DNA of 64,000 nt from Plotosus lineatus (lineage: Eukaryota; Chordata; Actinopteri; Siluriformes; Plotosidae): NCBI GenBank assembly GCA_024760905.1, contig CM045729.1, positions 56,326,080 through 56,390,079 on the forward strand, given 5' to 3'. Made by a program: the position numbers and the translations under genes. The number at the start of each line of letters is the position of its first letter. Positions within the stretch are counted from its first letter, which is position 1. Below are positions 32,341 through 45,219 of this stretch, piece by piece. The notes beneath the pieces were generated by a model. It searched no databases. It saw only the letters and a list, made by a program, of their open reading frames with translations, and was not told the origin of the DNA.

Positions 32341-34826
32341 GTGTATCAGGTTTGTTATATGGAAATGGTTTCAGTAATAACCACCTTTCCTGTATACAAC
32401 ATTAAATATAAATAAACGTTTTGTTTGTTTGTTTTAATATTAGTACAAAAATAATGACATTAAAAACCGTTGCATCTATTTGGTTATACTGTACTGTGGA
32501 TACAACCATTTAAATACCTTCATTAGTATTTTAGGTTAGAAAATAATACATCATGAACATGGTCATGATTTATAGTCCATGGGACAAAAATACAAAATTT
32601 CTCCAGAGATGAAAAAACTAAATCATAGTAGAAACGTTACAATGCTAGTGCATTGACTAAGCTCATGATTGACTTGCAGTTGAAATACAATTGTCAAAGG
32701 TTCGAAGCAGCATGCCTCCTCAAGCAGGGCTCAGGATATGAAGGCAGTCCAAAGAACTCAGTGGATGGTTTATGAATAGACAGTTTGACATACAAATACC
32801 AGCTTGGACTTGTACAGCTTCAGCATTGCTACACTCAGTAAGAGCAATGCCAAACCAGACCAGTGATAGTCTAAGAATTCAGAGAATGAGAGTGTTAGGA
32901 TTTACAATTCATTTGCATTTTTTTTTCAACCTTACTTAATGAAAGGTCACAGAAACAGCTTCCCTGTGTAATTTACAGATGTTCGGTTGACGTTCATTAA
33001 AGTGCAATAGAACACCATAGGGGCTCAAGTGAATAGTTGATTAATGGCACTCCTATCAAAACCGAAATGTGATTTTTGAAATAAAAAGGTGCTGTGTTAT
33101 ACCAAAAGAGATTTTAATTAACGTTGTGTTAAGGAACAATCTTGAGGAACAGGCCACTTCCCTCTGTGCAGAGTAAGCAAGGGGAAAGTGAGTAAGTGTG
33201 TGTGTGTGTGAGGGTGGGGGCACTCGGCCTGAAGTATGCATGAAACACTGGCTGTCAGACTGGCCTTGTCCTGCTGTCAGACAAGCAGCGCACTCATCGA
33301 TCACAGTCACACCCCCCTCTAGCCCATGTTCCATCCATCGTCAGGGGCCATCACAAATAAACAGCCGGACCCAGCGTCTGCATCTGCAGCATGACATTTA
33401 CATTCCAGGACCTGTGGCTGCAATCTTTAAATTAAGCCTTTGGACAGAGCCTTCTCTGAAGTAATTCTGACAAACCCTCTTGGGCATCGCAGGAAGTGGG
33501 TTGAAAAACAACAACAAACACAACCCTTCTATTGTCAGGAAGAGATTGTGCCATATGGAGCCTTGAGAGACTAAGACCCATACCGTGGAACTGACTACAC
33601 TCGTCTCACTGTTGGATTCTCTTTTCCATAATTAATTCTTTTTGCTCAGATCTGTAAATGATTCCTTCAACAAAAATGCTGTATTTGTGAACTCGTGCTG
33701 TTATTTACACTGCTCTTTTCCATACACGATTTCATCATAATTCATATCTGATATAAATCACATTACTATTTTATGTGTTTCTGAGATTTAATTACTGTTT
33801 TCTATCTACAGTGGAAGGATGAGAATTTCAAAAGTAAAATATTTCTCGGATGGTGTTTAATGGGACGTTTCAAGATACAACTTTATTTACTGTATACATG
33901 TAGGTTAATTGTGGTGTTGTGGCTGTCTGTAGATTTTTTTGTTTGTTTGTTTAATGTAATTTGCATATTGTTGCCTGGACAATTTTCAATTTCTAACCTT
34001 CATAAGTAGTTGCATGCGTAAGCCCATCCTGAAACAATCTGACTGAAATTTGCCCATGGAAAATGTCAAACATTCGTCTTTATGGTGGAAAATGCTTTAG
34101 GGTTTGGAGAAAAGCAGCTAGAAAAATAGTCATGGAGTGAGTGTCCCCGAACTTCAAATTGATAGAAAAACCAAATGTTGTGAGTCAGAGCTACAATAAT
34201 AGCTTCCATCTGGGACCTGACCCAGGTTTATGAAGAATAATTCCAGCATAATAGGCCTAAAGAAAACCTGGCAATAGCTGTAATATGAAGAACAAAGCAT
34301 CTGGCCTAATGTACTTGTAGGTAGATTTTCCTACACAGGTGTCAAACTATTACCATACGAAGGAAAGACCATCTTACATCCAAGGCCACGAGTCAAAGCC
34401 TGATTATTCAGCCTCAATTTACTAGAGCCTGCAGACATGCAGTAACTGCAAAGTAAGTAAATCCCAGAACTACTCTACTGCTCCCCATAGTACACATAAC
34501 CAAAAAAAGGCCATTCGAGCCTGGATCAACTGTCTTCATCTGCAAGGGCAACTAATAAACTGCCACAGTGTTCCTAATAGGCTAGCTCAGTAAAGAAACT
34601 GAAACTGGTGAAACTTACTTCACTGCAACTTCCCTGTGCAGTTCAGCAGGTCGATGTAAATATTTGCACCAACTCTATACAAAGCTCATGACTTGCTTCC
34701 ACAGAGGAAAAGATCAGTGCTGTAGTCCTGAGAGTTGTTGTTCAAACATATGTCGACCATAAACACAAGAAAATGTCCTTATCTCCTCGCGAACAAACTA
34801 CATTGATTCCTGTTTTGGTGTGCCAC

Positions 34827-34829
<3 letters not shown>
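32341..34829. other. Unique intronic sequence, candidate conserved block
   Basis: No gene recognised. 33215-33560 is GC-balanced, complex and repeat-free next to a GT run, a possible conserved non-coding block. The rest is AT-rich. Confidence 0.4.

Positions 34830-34872
<43 letters not shown>
34830..34872. repeat. (GA)n microsatellite
   Basis: About 20 GA units followed by a short ACACAC run. Confidence 0.95.
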
Positions 34873-34883
<11 letters not shown>

Positions 34884-36214
34884 TTCAGTCATGGACTTTA
34901 TTTCTGAAGGTAATTTACCGTAAGAGAGCAATTGTGTGTCATAAAACCCCAATAACGTATGAATAGAAAACAACCCGCAAAAATGAAACTCTGGTGTTTG
35001 ACAGTTAAGCATGTTTTCTTACAGTTTCCAGTTAAATGCTCACTCAAACATGTTTTCTGGTGTAATCAGTCAAAGCATGTGTAAACCAAAAACACACCGA
35101 AAAAGTATAAATTGCAGCTTACTTCTATCCATTTTGCATGCATGGCACTTCCCTTGTCAGGGAAAGTGACAGTATGCAGTGCATTTCTTAATGATCAAGG
35201 TAAATATATTCTTTCTCAAGTCTTTCTGAGGTCTGAGCAAACGCAGACATAGTCAGAAGCCTCATTTGGTCTTCTCATTATTGTAAATGGCCCCAGCAGA
35301 GTCCTTAACATGAATATAACCTGAAAGCATTACAACTCCAAAACCCAGAACAGTTCACACTCAGTTTCTCGTTCCATGTGGGAACACTTTGCCATTCCTC
35401 AGCTTTGCCATTTTTTGGGAGCAATGATTTGGACCAACAGCAGTGGGGTGACACGAAGCAATGTCTTGACAATGTGCATGAGCCCTGCAAGTCTATTTAA
35501 GTAGGAAACCCAGAGGAAAGCATTTAGAGAAAGGGTGTAGAGTAATAGAAAACACGTGACATGTGACCAATTCCTAGCCATGGAAAACTGGCCCTTGATC
35601 GTTTAGCTAGGACCGTCAACCACAAAGAGCATCAACAGCAAGCGATTAATCAGAAAAACAGTCAGAATAAAATAAATTATATTACAGTAGCTTGAGTACA
35701 GTCTTCATAATATCCACTGCAAAAAACACACTGCAGAAAATGGAGAATACTTTAGAATCTTCATTGACACTGCAGTATAACCTTGTGATTACACCTTATG
35801 ATAACCATACAAGTGCCTTTTCAGAAAACAGCCTTTAATAAAATGAGATTCAGGAAAGATAGGTTTCAGTTTAATAGCGGAAGTACAGAGAGGAGACAAC
35901 CATCCAAGCCATTTTCATGACACTGGTGTTCATGTCCTGCACAATGTCTGTGAATGTCCACCACAGTAAACCAAACAGGGCCGAGTTGATTCTAATTGGC
36001 TGTTATGTACGAGTTGCTAGCATAAAGATGGGCAGCAATAATTAAAAAAGATTTATTATTAATAAAGATACTGAAAGTCATAAAATAAAAGGCCATACAC
36101 AACTCCCCGGACTCACGCAGGAAAAAAAAAAAAAAAATTAAGCTAGACAGACATACCAATAGGTAAATACATTTTCATGGTTCAAATGCCAAAAGAAGAA
36201 GCTTGACAGAACAT
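34873..36214. other. Unique intronic sequence
   Basis: No exon or element recognised. An A-run lies at about 36121-36137. Confidence 0.45.
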
Positions 36215-36251
36215 GTCAATATATCTATATATCTATATCTATATATATATA

Positions 36252-36303
<52 letters not shown>

Positions 36304-36317
36304 TACACACACACCCT
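36215..36317. repeat. TA/TATC microsatellite
   Basis: TATC-type units grade into about 25 TA units and a short CA tail, ending at a family J element. Confidence 0.9.
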
Positions 36318-36537
36318 ATTCAATGTGATAGTTACCCAGGGTGCCTAAAAAATTGGAGTGGTTGAGTGTTTATTAAAATGCTACCAGCGGAGTGGAACGG
36401 TAAGTACTTATTACCATTGAGGTGAAAGACATGAATAATAACAGAACAATAAAAGAGTTTTACTGGTATTTGTGTTATTCATTTGTGGTATCAACCAAAC
36501 TACGTACATGAAAGCTGAAAATAAACAGAAAACAGCA

Positions 36538-36568
<31 letters not shown>

Positions 36569-37104
36569 GACCCCTTACTTTTCCCTCCTGGTGCTGTTCC
36601 TTTAAACATTTTCCGGGAAGTAAAATCTAGCCAATCAACACAAATGTCAACTTCAGCACATGGCATGTTGAACCAATCAACACGAACACAAACAAAAGCA
36701 CATGACCAGTAAATTTATGAAGTTAGTAAACAGGAGAATTGGGTGAAATGATGGGTCCATATCTGGTTAATCGCTCCATTCATTCAGAGCATCTGATAGT
36801 TTTGCTGTAGCAGTTTCTAATGGTTCATCGGTTGTTGGACATTTACCAAGAACAATCACATGTGTTGTTACTGATGAACATTAAAGACATTCCCCAGTGG
36901 CAGGGGGTCTTGAAATACTGTGTAAACTCACTTTCACAGGCAGTGAATGCCTCATTTTACGGTTACAGAGATTGATCGAATAAAATTGGTAAGTTCGATC
37001 TACCATTTTGCTCCCAGTACACATGGGCGGTTATTTAACGTAAGATGGGAAGGAGGGGGGGGGGTATTGGAGTAGGGCGCTTATTACGTTGAATACGATA
37101 TATA
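36318..37104 (+). mobile_element. Non-autonomous DNA transposon, family J, copy 2
   Basis: Nearly end-to-end match with 16478-17328. Imperfect inverted ends can be seen here: TATTCAATGTGATAGTTACCC at the left against TATTCAACGTAATAAGCGCCC read inward from the right (these are written as 21-base ends; the first 20 carry the match). A 27-A run at 36542-36568 replaces a shorter one in copy 1. Confidence 0.75.
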
Positions 37105-38550
37105 CACATACATAGTAATAATAAAAAAAAAAAATCAGTCCATTCAGTTGGAGAACTAGAAATACTCATTATAGACATGCAGAGAAACAGAGGAACTAAT
37201 TTCAGGCAGAAATGGCAGCCTGCGTCTGAGCATCACAAACAGGATGAGCATGCAAATCTCCCTGAAATGTTTTGGTGGATGCCAAGGTTTCACGTCTGTC
37301 GTGAAACTTTCACTGTTAATATAAATAAACATCCATGTATAACATATTTTGTGTTTACATGCACATTTTCAGTCATTTCCCTTTCTCCATTCTGTACCTT
37401 TATAAAGATTCCGTCGGTGAAAATAAGATGGTGGAAAAGTTTTTAGTCAATTGAAGAATGTTCTCTGATTTTTTCCAAGTTTGAGTCTGAGATCTGCTTG
37501 GTCTAAAACTTTCGGAATGTGGTCATATTCTCCCTGCCCGTCATATTTATATATACACATTATTCAAAAGTATTATTCTTTACGGGAATCTCCGTTTTTA
37601 TGAGCATATTATATGTATATGAATCTAGGCCAACCACCTATATATGTAAGTGTGGGTCCATTAAAACAAAAATGAAATACATCAACCTGCTACAATGGCA
37701 GAAGGAGGACAGATGGATTTCATCACAAATCCCCTGGCAATGCCATTTTGAGGACAGATTTTAATGGAATGGTCCCCAAGACGAAATGTGACATTTACTG
37801 AGCCCGAGGCACATAATTGTTTTAAACACAAGCAAAGCAAAGATTTTTATGATTTTATCTCTTATGATCCTACTGATTACACATCTGTTGAACAGGGTCC
37901 ATGACAAAATCATGATCATCCTGTTTTTAAATCAACCGTAAGGGATATTTTTTTAATCCCTCATTTAAAAAGACAAATTAGATTGCACTGTTTCTGTGTA
38001 TCTTGTATTAATAGTGTTCTGCCTTCTACACATTCACTAATAAAGTTCATTTATAATATTTACCAAAATAATGCAGATAGCAAATTTATTTAAGTAAATT
38101 GAGCCCCATGATTCTTGAAATCTAGCAAACACCAAATTTAGCAATCTCTTGAAGGATTGGCAGAAAACTTCATAGGCTGAGATATTGATAAGAATTGATT
38201 TCACCATCAGGATATGAACATCTAGACCAAAGGAATTCAGGTGCTGCCACACTGATGGAAGAAGGATGTTGAATGCAAGAAAGATTATACTGAAATTTAT
38301 CTACATTTCGGATAATAATTTGACCATCGCATCATGGTCAGCCTATAAACATTTCAGCCAACCTTGTATGTATGTATTAATGTATGAGGTTAAATATACG
38401 GAACATTTCTTAGGTTATCAGTTCATTGAATATATCTGATTAAATGCAGCATTTAAAAAAAAAAAAAATAGGGTTTTCTTAGAGTTACATAGTGCAATTA
38501 AAATGAGAGTCCTCAGTAAATATCTGTATGAAGTCTGGGTTCTTTAACAG
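37105..38550. other. Unique intronic sequence
   Basis: No gene, RNA or repeat recognised, apart from short A runs. Confidence 0.45.
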
Positions 38551-38567
38551 TAATAGGATTTCCTAAT

Positions 38568-38915
38568 GTTATTCTTTTCCTTTGGGCTTTTCCCTTTTTT
38601 TGCAGGGGTCGCCACAGCGAATCATCTGATTCGCACATTTGATTTGGCTAGGTTTTTACGTTGGATACCCTTCCTGACACAACCCTTTAGCAAGGAACAG
38701 AAAGAAGCTGATGGCTTTGCAGCTACTCTTTACGACAGTCAGCAATGGTTCTTTTACATGTCTCTCACCGTAGACAGTGAGAGGAATGGCCGGCCTTTGA
38801 TAACCTAGTTAGCTGCACTGGAGGGGACAGTGACAACCTTGTAGAGAGTGGGACTCGAGCCCCCAACCCTATGATCAACAATCCAGCACCCTATACCACT
38901 AGGCCACCACTGCCC
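38568..38915 (-). mobile_element. SINE, head A with RTE-type tail, full length, perfect TSD
   Basis: The minus-strand copy keeps an intact B box (GGCTCGAGTCC) and a complete RTE-type tail (CGCTGTGGCGACCCCTGC). A perfect 17-bp duplication, TAATAGGATTTCCTAAT, lies at 38551-38567 and 38916-38932. Confidence 0.95.
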
Positions 38916-38984
38916 TAATAGGATTTCCTAATAGTCATTGTAAATCTTTTGTCTTAATGTTACATGTGCGGTAGTTATCAAAAT

Positions 38985-39800
38985 CAACTTATGTTTTAGT
39001 TAGATTCCGGATGGCCGAACGTAAGGTGAAAAAAACAAAAAAACGTAAGTTGTTACTGTATGTTCCAGTGACGTATGATGTTCATACTGTACTATACATC
39101 CATAAATACCATTACCGTATCTCATAAAACAACCCTAAATCAATTATTATAAACACATTGTAAAGTAGATATTGTAGAATATCAAATATATCAAATAATA
39201 TCAACATTCATTTCAAATAAATTAAATTCAAGCAAAATAATTTCAAATAGCTAAATTTTAAATTAAATTCACTCATCAAATATCAAATACAGTATCAAAT
39301 ATAACCTTTAACATGCTCTGTGATGTGATCTTTCTGCTTGTAAATGGTTCCGATGGTTGACGGAGCCATTTGGAAGAAACGTGCAACAGTCACGTGTTTT
39401 TCACCAGCATCGATTTTCTTGATAATAGCCATCTTCGTTTCTAACGAGATGGCTTGCCACTTTTTCTGATTACCACTATAACTAGTAGGCTTACGCTTCT
39501 GACCAACTATATTTGCTTTGGGTTACAAAAGTCCGCAAAACACTGTAAAAACAAAGACCACAGAGACGACGTCTTAACACAAGGGTAACACGCAGTGAAC
39601 TGGGTAGAAGGAGGGGCACGTTCAGTCTCTCGTTTGTAAACAATGGACGGAGCGTCATTATGTCAGCGTACTACGTAGGTACGTCTCGTACTACAGAGAG
39701 CACGCTAAACTCAAAATTCGACTTTTTTTTTTTTTAAACATAAATCCAAAAATACATAAAACGAATGAACATAAGTTGGGGAGCGTCGGTTTTCTTGTTC
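38985..39800 (-). mobile_element. Tigger-like transposon relic with transposase remnant
   Basis: Ends of the type AACTTATGTT...GGCCGAACGTAAGG (left) and CGAATGAACATAAGTTGGGGA (right; first 20 bases carry the match) are loosely inverted. The interior includes a DNA-binding-domain exon on the minus strand. A fragment of the same family lies at 23935-24125. Confidence 0.7.
39306..39512 (-). pseudogene. CENP-B/pogo-type DNA-binding domain of a Tigger transposase
   Basis: The minus-strand frame reads KRKPTSYSGNQKKWQAISLE, TKMAIIKKIDAGEKHVTVAR, FFQMAPSTIGTIYKQKDHIT, EHVK. This is the N-terminal helix-turn-helix of pogo/Tigger transposases and CENP-B (SLETKMxIIKK.xxGE...VAR.F.xxxSTI). No catalytic DDE region follows within the element, so it is a dead fragment. 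Confidence 0.8.
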
Positions 39801-41270
39801 GATTTTAGGGTTGTTACGCATTAAAGCGTTGTAATATATAATGTCGACACCGATGTCGACACTCCATTCTATCCAAAATTGTTTTCATAGTGACACAGAC
39901 CTTACTGAAGGCCTGGAAGGAAAATGCATGGATTGCCCCATGTTGAAATGTAAGAATAGGGTCGGTGTGCCCTAAATACAGTTATCTGGCCCAGTGTCTT
40001 TCATTCAGTGAGGCTTTAGGGCTTGTTAAAATACCCATTGCACTTTCTAGAGCAGCATTAATAAGATCTGATAACTAATCAGGGATAGTGAGCATAGGGA
40101 TTGTATAACCTGGTAAAGCCAGGAGGAATGTAAACCACTGCGGCTCTCAAAGGAGCCCTGTGGCAGCTGTGAACATGGGAAGCTCAGAAAGCAGACAGAC
40201 ATCCGGATCACATAGTCTTTTATTTGCTGTTTTAAGATCAAATTATTGTTAAGACTTTAGATTTTAGTGCTTTGTTTCATTATCGTAATAGGCCATACAT
40301 TCACATCAGCTCAGAATGTACTGATACACTGCCAAATAAGCTGTACTGAAGCAAATGGACAACATGTTTAAGCTTATAATAAGGCGATTTTAAAGATTTC
40401 ATTGCTATGCAGTGCTAATGCTGTTATAATATATAATGAATGAAAAAAAATAGCTGTTTCTCCTTGAGGGTGTTCGCTTGCAAAATGAACGGTTTAAGTC
40501 ACATTCAATAGAATACTAACATATTATTTTAATTCTAACAAAGATAAATTAACTCAACTGCATAATCAGCAACCAAATCCTAATTTATCATTTAAAATAA
40601 AATAATGAGTGGTACATTGAGACAATGGTGTTATAAAGTCCAGATGCACAGAATCTGGCGCTCAGTAAAGCAAAATCATTTCAAATGCTTCATTTTTTTT
40701 TTTTTTTTTTTTTTTTTAAGTAACTGTTTGAATTTGGTGTGAAATGTCTCAAATGTATCCAGTGGAACGTAACTAACATCGTAATTGATAAATGCATTTG
40801 CTAGAAAAGTAAACTATTATTATTCTCAACTTGTCCGTCATTGCTGTCTCTTGTAACCATTTTCTCAAACACAACAGCACATTAAATATTCAACAAAGGA
40901 TCTCCTTCAGTGCCCTGTCCTCTCCATGTGTCAGATCCACACTCAAGATGATGAAATCCTGCATCTGCATACCTCAAAATATCTGTGTTAGTGCGACACT
41001 TGGACTCCGCACAGTAATCAATCCATTAACACAGCAGGCCTGCAGAGTGAGTTCTGAGTAACACCCTTCCTCTTAATGTTCTTATGAGTATGGAGGTGCA
41101 GCTGTCACACTCCTGTAATACAAGCCCTTATTAGTGTCCATTAGTCTCCCCCGAAACTAATAAGAGATTGTCAAATACATCTAAACTTTCACACAAGCAC
41201 CACACAGATAGGAGAACACTAAAAAATAGATGATGCCCTGAGGGGACGCGGTGCTGCATTATTACAGTTT
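39801..41270. other. Unique intronic sequence
   Basis: No gene recognised. It holds a 29-T run at about 40690-40718. Confidence 0.45.
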
Positions 41271-41280
41271 CACTGCAGAG

Positions 41281-41559
41281 GGGCAGTGGTGGTCTAGTGG
41301 TATAGGGCGCTGGATCGCTGATCCAAAGGTTGGGGGTTCGAGTCCCACTCTCCACAAGGTTGTCACTGTCCCCCCCAGTGCAGCTAACTGGGTTATCAAA
41401 GGCGGGCCATGTCTGTCACTGTCTATGGTGTGAGGCATGTAAAAGAACCATTGCTGACATTCGTAAAGAGTAGCTGCAAAGTCGTCAGCGTGTTTCTGTC
41501 TCTTGCTAAAAAAAAAAAAACAAGGGTAAAAGGGAAAAAGCCGAAAGGAAGACAGACAG
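41281..41559 (+). mobile_element. SINE, head A with shortened RTE-type tail
   Basis: Intact A and B boxes and body. The tail is joined at TTGCT + A13 directly to AAAAAGCCGAAAGGAAGACA, losing about 90 bp that other copies have. A 9-bp duplication, ACTGCAGAG, lies at 41272-41280 and 41560-41568. Confidence 0.9.
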
Positions 41560-41568
41560 ACTGCAGAG

Positions 41569-42214
41569 TAATCAGGGGGATAACACGCAAATCTCCATTT
41601 AGTAAAACACTACGGAAAAATGATAATTTATCTTAAAAACACACAGAGCAAGCACTCACTCATTCATTCATTTGCTTGCTTACTCACTCATTAATTCACT
41701 CACTCCATCACTCAGTATCTCTCGTTGTATTGTCATCATCACTTACATGAAAGTAACACAAAGAACCACCTGTCAGGCGCCCGGCTTTACATGCCACAAA
41801 TCAGTGTTGGGATTGACAAATTGTTTGGAGCAGTCACCTTCAGATGCATCAAGTTCATGCCAAACCACAGGCTAGAAAACTGGAGAGCAAAAATGCATTA
41901 CCATGCAGAACTATTTCAAATGTACGGTTTGGCCTCAGACATCAAAATTTGTATTTAGTTTCAGTGAACGAGTCCTTTTGGCTGCTCTTACAGCTCATTC
42001 CTTTCATGGGGAAAAATGAGAAAGGGGGGGCCAAATCGCATATGTTTTCTATGATTTGAATCTGATGAATAATAGATTAGAAGAAAACAATGTTTCCTAA
42101 ACACGTGAAAGGTACTATTAAAAATGCTTCTCTGTTTTTGAACCTTATACAGAGCATCATCATCCTCATCATCACCACCTTCACAACCACCACCATCATC
42201 ATTATTGTTGTTAT
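41569..42214. other. Unique intronic sequence with short ACTC/ATTC/CATCAT repeats
   Basis: ACTCATTC-like repeats lie at 41652-41712 and CATCAT/ACCACC repeats at 42155-42205. No gene. Confidence 0.5.
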
Positions 42215-42309
42215 TTCATTTTCCAAACCACTTTATCCTTTATTACCAAGGTCACTGGGAAGCAGGATCTCATTCCAGCCAACTCCAGGCAAGGGCTTGT
42301 GATTGTTAC

Positions 42310-42352
<43 letters not shown>

Positions 42353-42355
42353 GTG
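42215..42355 (-). mobile_element. L2-type tail fragment and (TG)n tract
   Basis: 42215-42302 reads, inverted, CTTGCCTGGAGTTGGCTGG and ATAAAGTGGTTTGGAAAATG, an L2-type tail. It is followed by a TG run at 42311-42350. Confidence 0.6.
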
Positions 42356-42531
42356 AGACTGAATTATTTGCAAACGCAATCGAATTGCTCAAATATATAT
42401 TTTGTTGTCTTTTTCATTAAAAAAAAAAATGCAACAACATGCATTTAAGTACGTAATGCACCAATTTAAGTGGCCCAGAGTAAACCACAGCTTATTAACG
42501 ATGCCCTTTACTATTTGCATGACTAATAACA

Positions 42532-42844
42532 TCATTTGTCAAACAGCATAATCCTATTAGTGCTGTGGGGAGGCTGAAGCCTATTTCAATATTGGCAAAG
42601 GTGGGGTACATCCTGAACAGCTCAGCAGTCCATTGTAGAGCCAATAACCATTCACACTCTCACCTACCCACAATCTGGAACAGCCAATTAGTTCAACGTG
42701 CTTGTCTTTGGACTGTTTAAGGAAACCAGTGCAAGCATAGGAAGAACATTTCCACATAGAAACGCCCAAGCCGAGTACGGGACCCGGACCCAGGACCTTC
42801 TTGCTGTGAGGTGGGCATGCTAACCACTACATCACCATGCTGCC
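42532..42844 (-). mobile_element. SINE, head B with L2-type tail, perfect TSD
   Basis: Minus strand: GGGCAGCATGGTGATGTAGT head, GGTCCTGGGTCCGGGTCCCG B-box region, TGGCTGTTCCAGATTGTGG middle, L2-type tail with GATGTACCCCACC. A perfect 14-bp duplication, CATGACTAATAACA, lies at 42518-42531 and 42845-42858. Confidence 0.92.
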
Positions 42845-42858
42845 CATGACTAATAACA

Positions 42859-43586
42859 GTAAAACTTAACTAAGGCTCTTATGACCAAGTACTCCCTTTT
42901 TTAATTAAAAAAATAAATACAAAGGGTAATACGCAAATGTTAACCAAAAAATCTTTTCTTGTGTATGATAAAAGCTCCCAGGACCTTCAGCAGTTTCTCA
43001 AAATACAAAGTCCAGCACAATATATTGCTGTCTATCTATTTCCAAGGCAGGCCCACACATCTTGAGCCTGAATGGCTCTCAACCAATTCACAAGTACCCA
43101 CGAACACTGAAAGGTATCAAGAATTCCAGAACTGAAAAACAACTTGAGGCTCAGTTTGAGAGGAGGAGAGGGACACAGAACACTTTATGAGCTGTAGTGA
43201 TTTCTCTTGGGAGCTGGCTTAACTCAAATAATACCACAGACAGGACTGAATCTCTCTACAAGCCAGCTGCCAGCCAATTTATTATCAATCCTCTCAACCA
43301 CAGCTCCTCTTACAATTACACATGCCAGCTGAAATACATGGTTCAGTATTCTTACTGGGAGAATTCTCCCCTATAATGAACTTCCGACCCAACATTAACG
43401 TTTTGCTTATTTCACATTCGGAATCTGGCAAAATGTCTATAATCTGCCCCAAAATTTCCATACATCTATCGTAAAGATTTTAAACAAAAGGAGTTGTGGA
43501 GCATAAATCATTTTCCTTTATTTCCTGGATACTACATTTATAAAACCAGCATGGGAGATCAGAGTAGAATCTGCTAATACTTTGAT

Positions 43587-43588
<2 letters not shown>
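42859..43588. other. Unique intronic sequence
   Basis: No gene or repeat recognised in this part of intron 3. Confidence 0.45.

Positions 43589-43652
<64 letters not shown>
43589..43652. repeat. (CA)n microsatellite
   Basis: About 31 CA units. Confidence 0.95.
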
Positions 43653-43654
<2 letters not shown>

Positions 43655-44115
43655 TCCACCACAAGTTCTGGATGCCAAACACACAGTTATTCCGTCTCCT
43701 GATGAGGTGATACCGAAGAGTATTTCACAATCGTAACTGCTTCAAGCTGTTCTTTGTGGACGCCTACACCACAGATCCATTCTCTCCCCCATTGGACTGA
43801 ATACACATACTCCTCAATCCCAGCACACACCCACTGAGGCTTATAGATAAGAGGTGTGTCTTGTATACTGCATCTCTGAGAAAACAAAAATTGCTGTCCA
43901 AGTTGTATACACATTTAAAAACACTTATGTTCTCAGCAGAGAATGAATAAATGGTATAAACAAATGTATGAAACTCCAACAATATTTTTTGCATCTCATT
44001 TAGAGTTCTTGTATGTAGTACTGTTGTTAGTACATTATGCTGATGAAAGGAAGAAAATGAGCCGTGAAATGAAACTCACTGAACGTAGGAAATGACAGAG
44101 GAAGAAAGACAATAC

Positions 44116-44776
44116 CTTCACAGGTGACTCCTCGGTCTTCATAACCAATGTTACATAAACATTTTCCAATGGGTACCAGCCATTCTCCCTCAGTGCTACA
44201 GTACATTTTGGGAGGGTCCTCTTCCTTGGAGTTGTTGACGCAGGAGCCCCTCACCTCCACTAATGAATGAGTGTCCATGGGCACTGTATCTGAAAACATT
44301 GCCAGGTTCCGTACTGTGAAAGGGCATTTCTTAAAGTATACCCGCACCGACACCAGAGCCACACAAGCTCCTACGTCCTGAAAGGCCAGGTAAAAGCCTT
44401 TCTTAGTGAATGGACCGACTTCTCTCACTTCTGTATTGAGTTTAAGAATACGATCGCCAAGGTCCATCTGAGTAAAGCTCTCATCAGCTGCAATAGTGTC
44501 TATTTTCGAGAACTGGTGCTCACGGAACTTACTGCCCTGGTCCTCATCTGTCTCCAGGTAGTGCAAGTTGAAGGTCTCTTTGCAGGTTCCCAGCACCAGT
44601 GGGATACTGTTGCAGTCTCTCAGCGTGAACTTGAGCTCCACATAGATCTTCTGAGCAGACCTACGAGGTATCCAGTTGGTTCTCAGCCAATTATTCTGGC
44701 TATACTCCATCACATTGCACACCTGGAAGGTCCGAATTGGTGTGTAATGCTCATCCACGCCACTAATTTCTTCCCA
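44116..44776 (-). CDS. epha3: epha3 exon 3: Eph receptor A3 ligand-binding domain
   Basis: A 661-bp exon encodes 220 residues plus one base (phase 0 in, phase 1 out). The acceptor is a strong pyrimidine tract ending TTTTCCCAG|TGG (44777-44778) and the donor is GAAG|GTATTG (44115-44114). Landmarks in order: [20 protein letters not shown] at 1-20, NNWLRTNWI at 28-36, [12 protein letters not shown] at 46-57, [10 protein letters not shown] at 62-71, [19 protein letters not shown] at 91-109, [20 protein letters not shown] at 119-138, RVYFKKCPF at 145-153, then [23 protein letters not shown] and [10 protein letters not shown] at the end. Cys20-Cys138 and Cys55-Cys65 correspond to the two conserved disulfides of the Eph ligand-binding domain; the part after residue 151 starts the cysteine-rich region. 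NNS at 181-183 is a likely N-glycosylation site. The protein is a plasma-membrane receptor for ephrin-A ligands, used in axon guidance and cell repulsion. The NNSKEEDPP and DEHYTPIRT wording fits EPHA3 better than the other EphA paralogues I know; human exon 3 is one codon longer by memory. No frameshift or stop is present. Confidence 0.95.
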
Positions 44777-44924
44777 CTGGGAAAAGAATAAAGGAAACAG
44801 GTCCAGTTATTAGTGATGAGCAGGACTGTTGAGGAAGACTTTAATATTAGGTTATGAATGTTAACACTTCCAACACACATATGAAGAACATTCATCTTTT
44901 TAGTCTTTTGTTGATAACTAACAT

Positions 44925-45219
44925 ACTACAGTGCTAGCACTGCTGCCTCATGGCAAGAAGGTCCCAGGTTCAAGTCTTGGGCTTAGCAAGGGTGTCTGTG
45001 TGTGGAGTTTACACACGCTCACATCAGTTTCCTCCAGCATTTGAAATACACTCACATCAGACTGTTCCAAATTACACCTATGTTAGTGTGAATATAGTGT
45101 GTCTGGGAACTATGATGGACTAGTGTGCACCATCTTCCACAGAGCGCACCGAGATAGGCATCAGCTTCCCCTTGATCCTAGTAGAATTAAGCGGTTCAGC
45201 AAATAAAGGAATGAATTAC
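44925..45219 (+). mobile_element. SINE, head B, first of three beside exon 3
   Basis: CTGCCTCATGGCAAGAAGG, CCAGGTTCAAGTC (B box), GTGTGTGGAGTTTACAC, and a tail GAATTAAGCGGTTCAGC then AAATAAAGGAATGAAT. It lies antisense to the gene, 149 bp upstream of exon 3. Confidence 0.8.
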
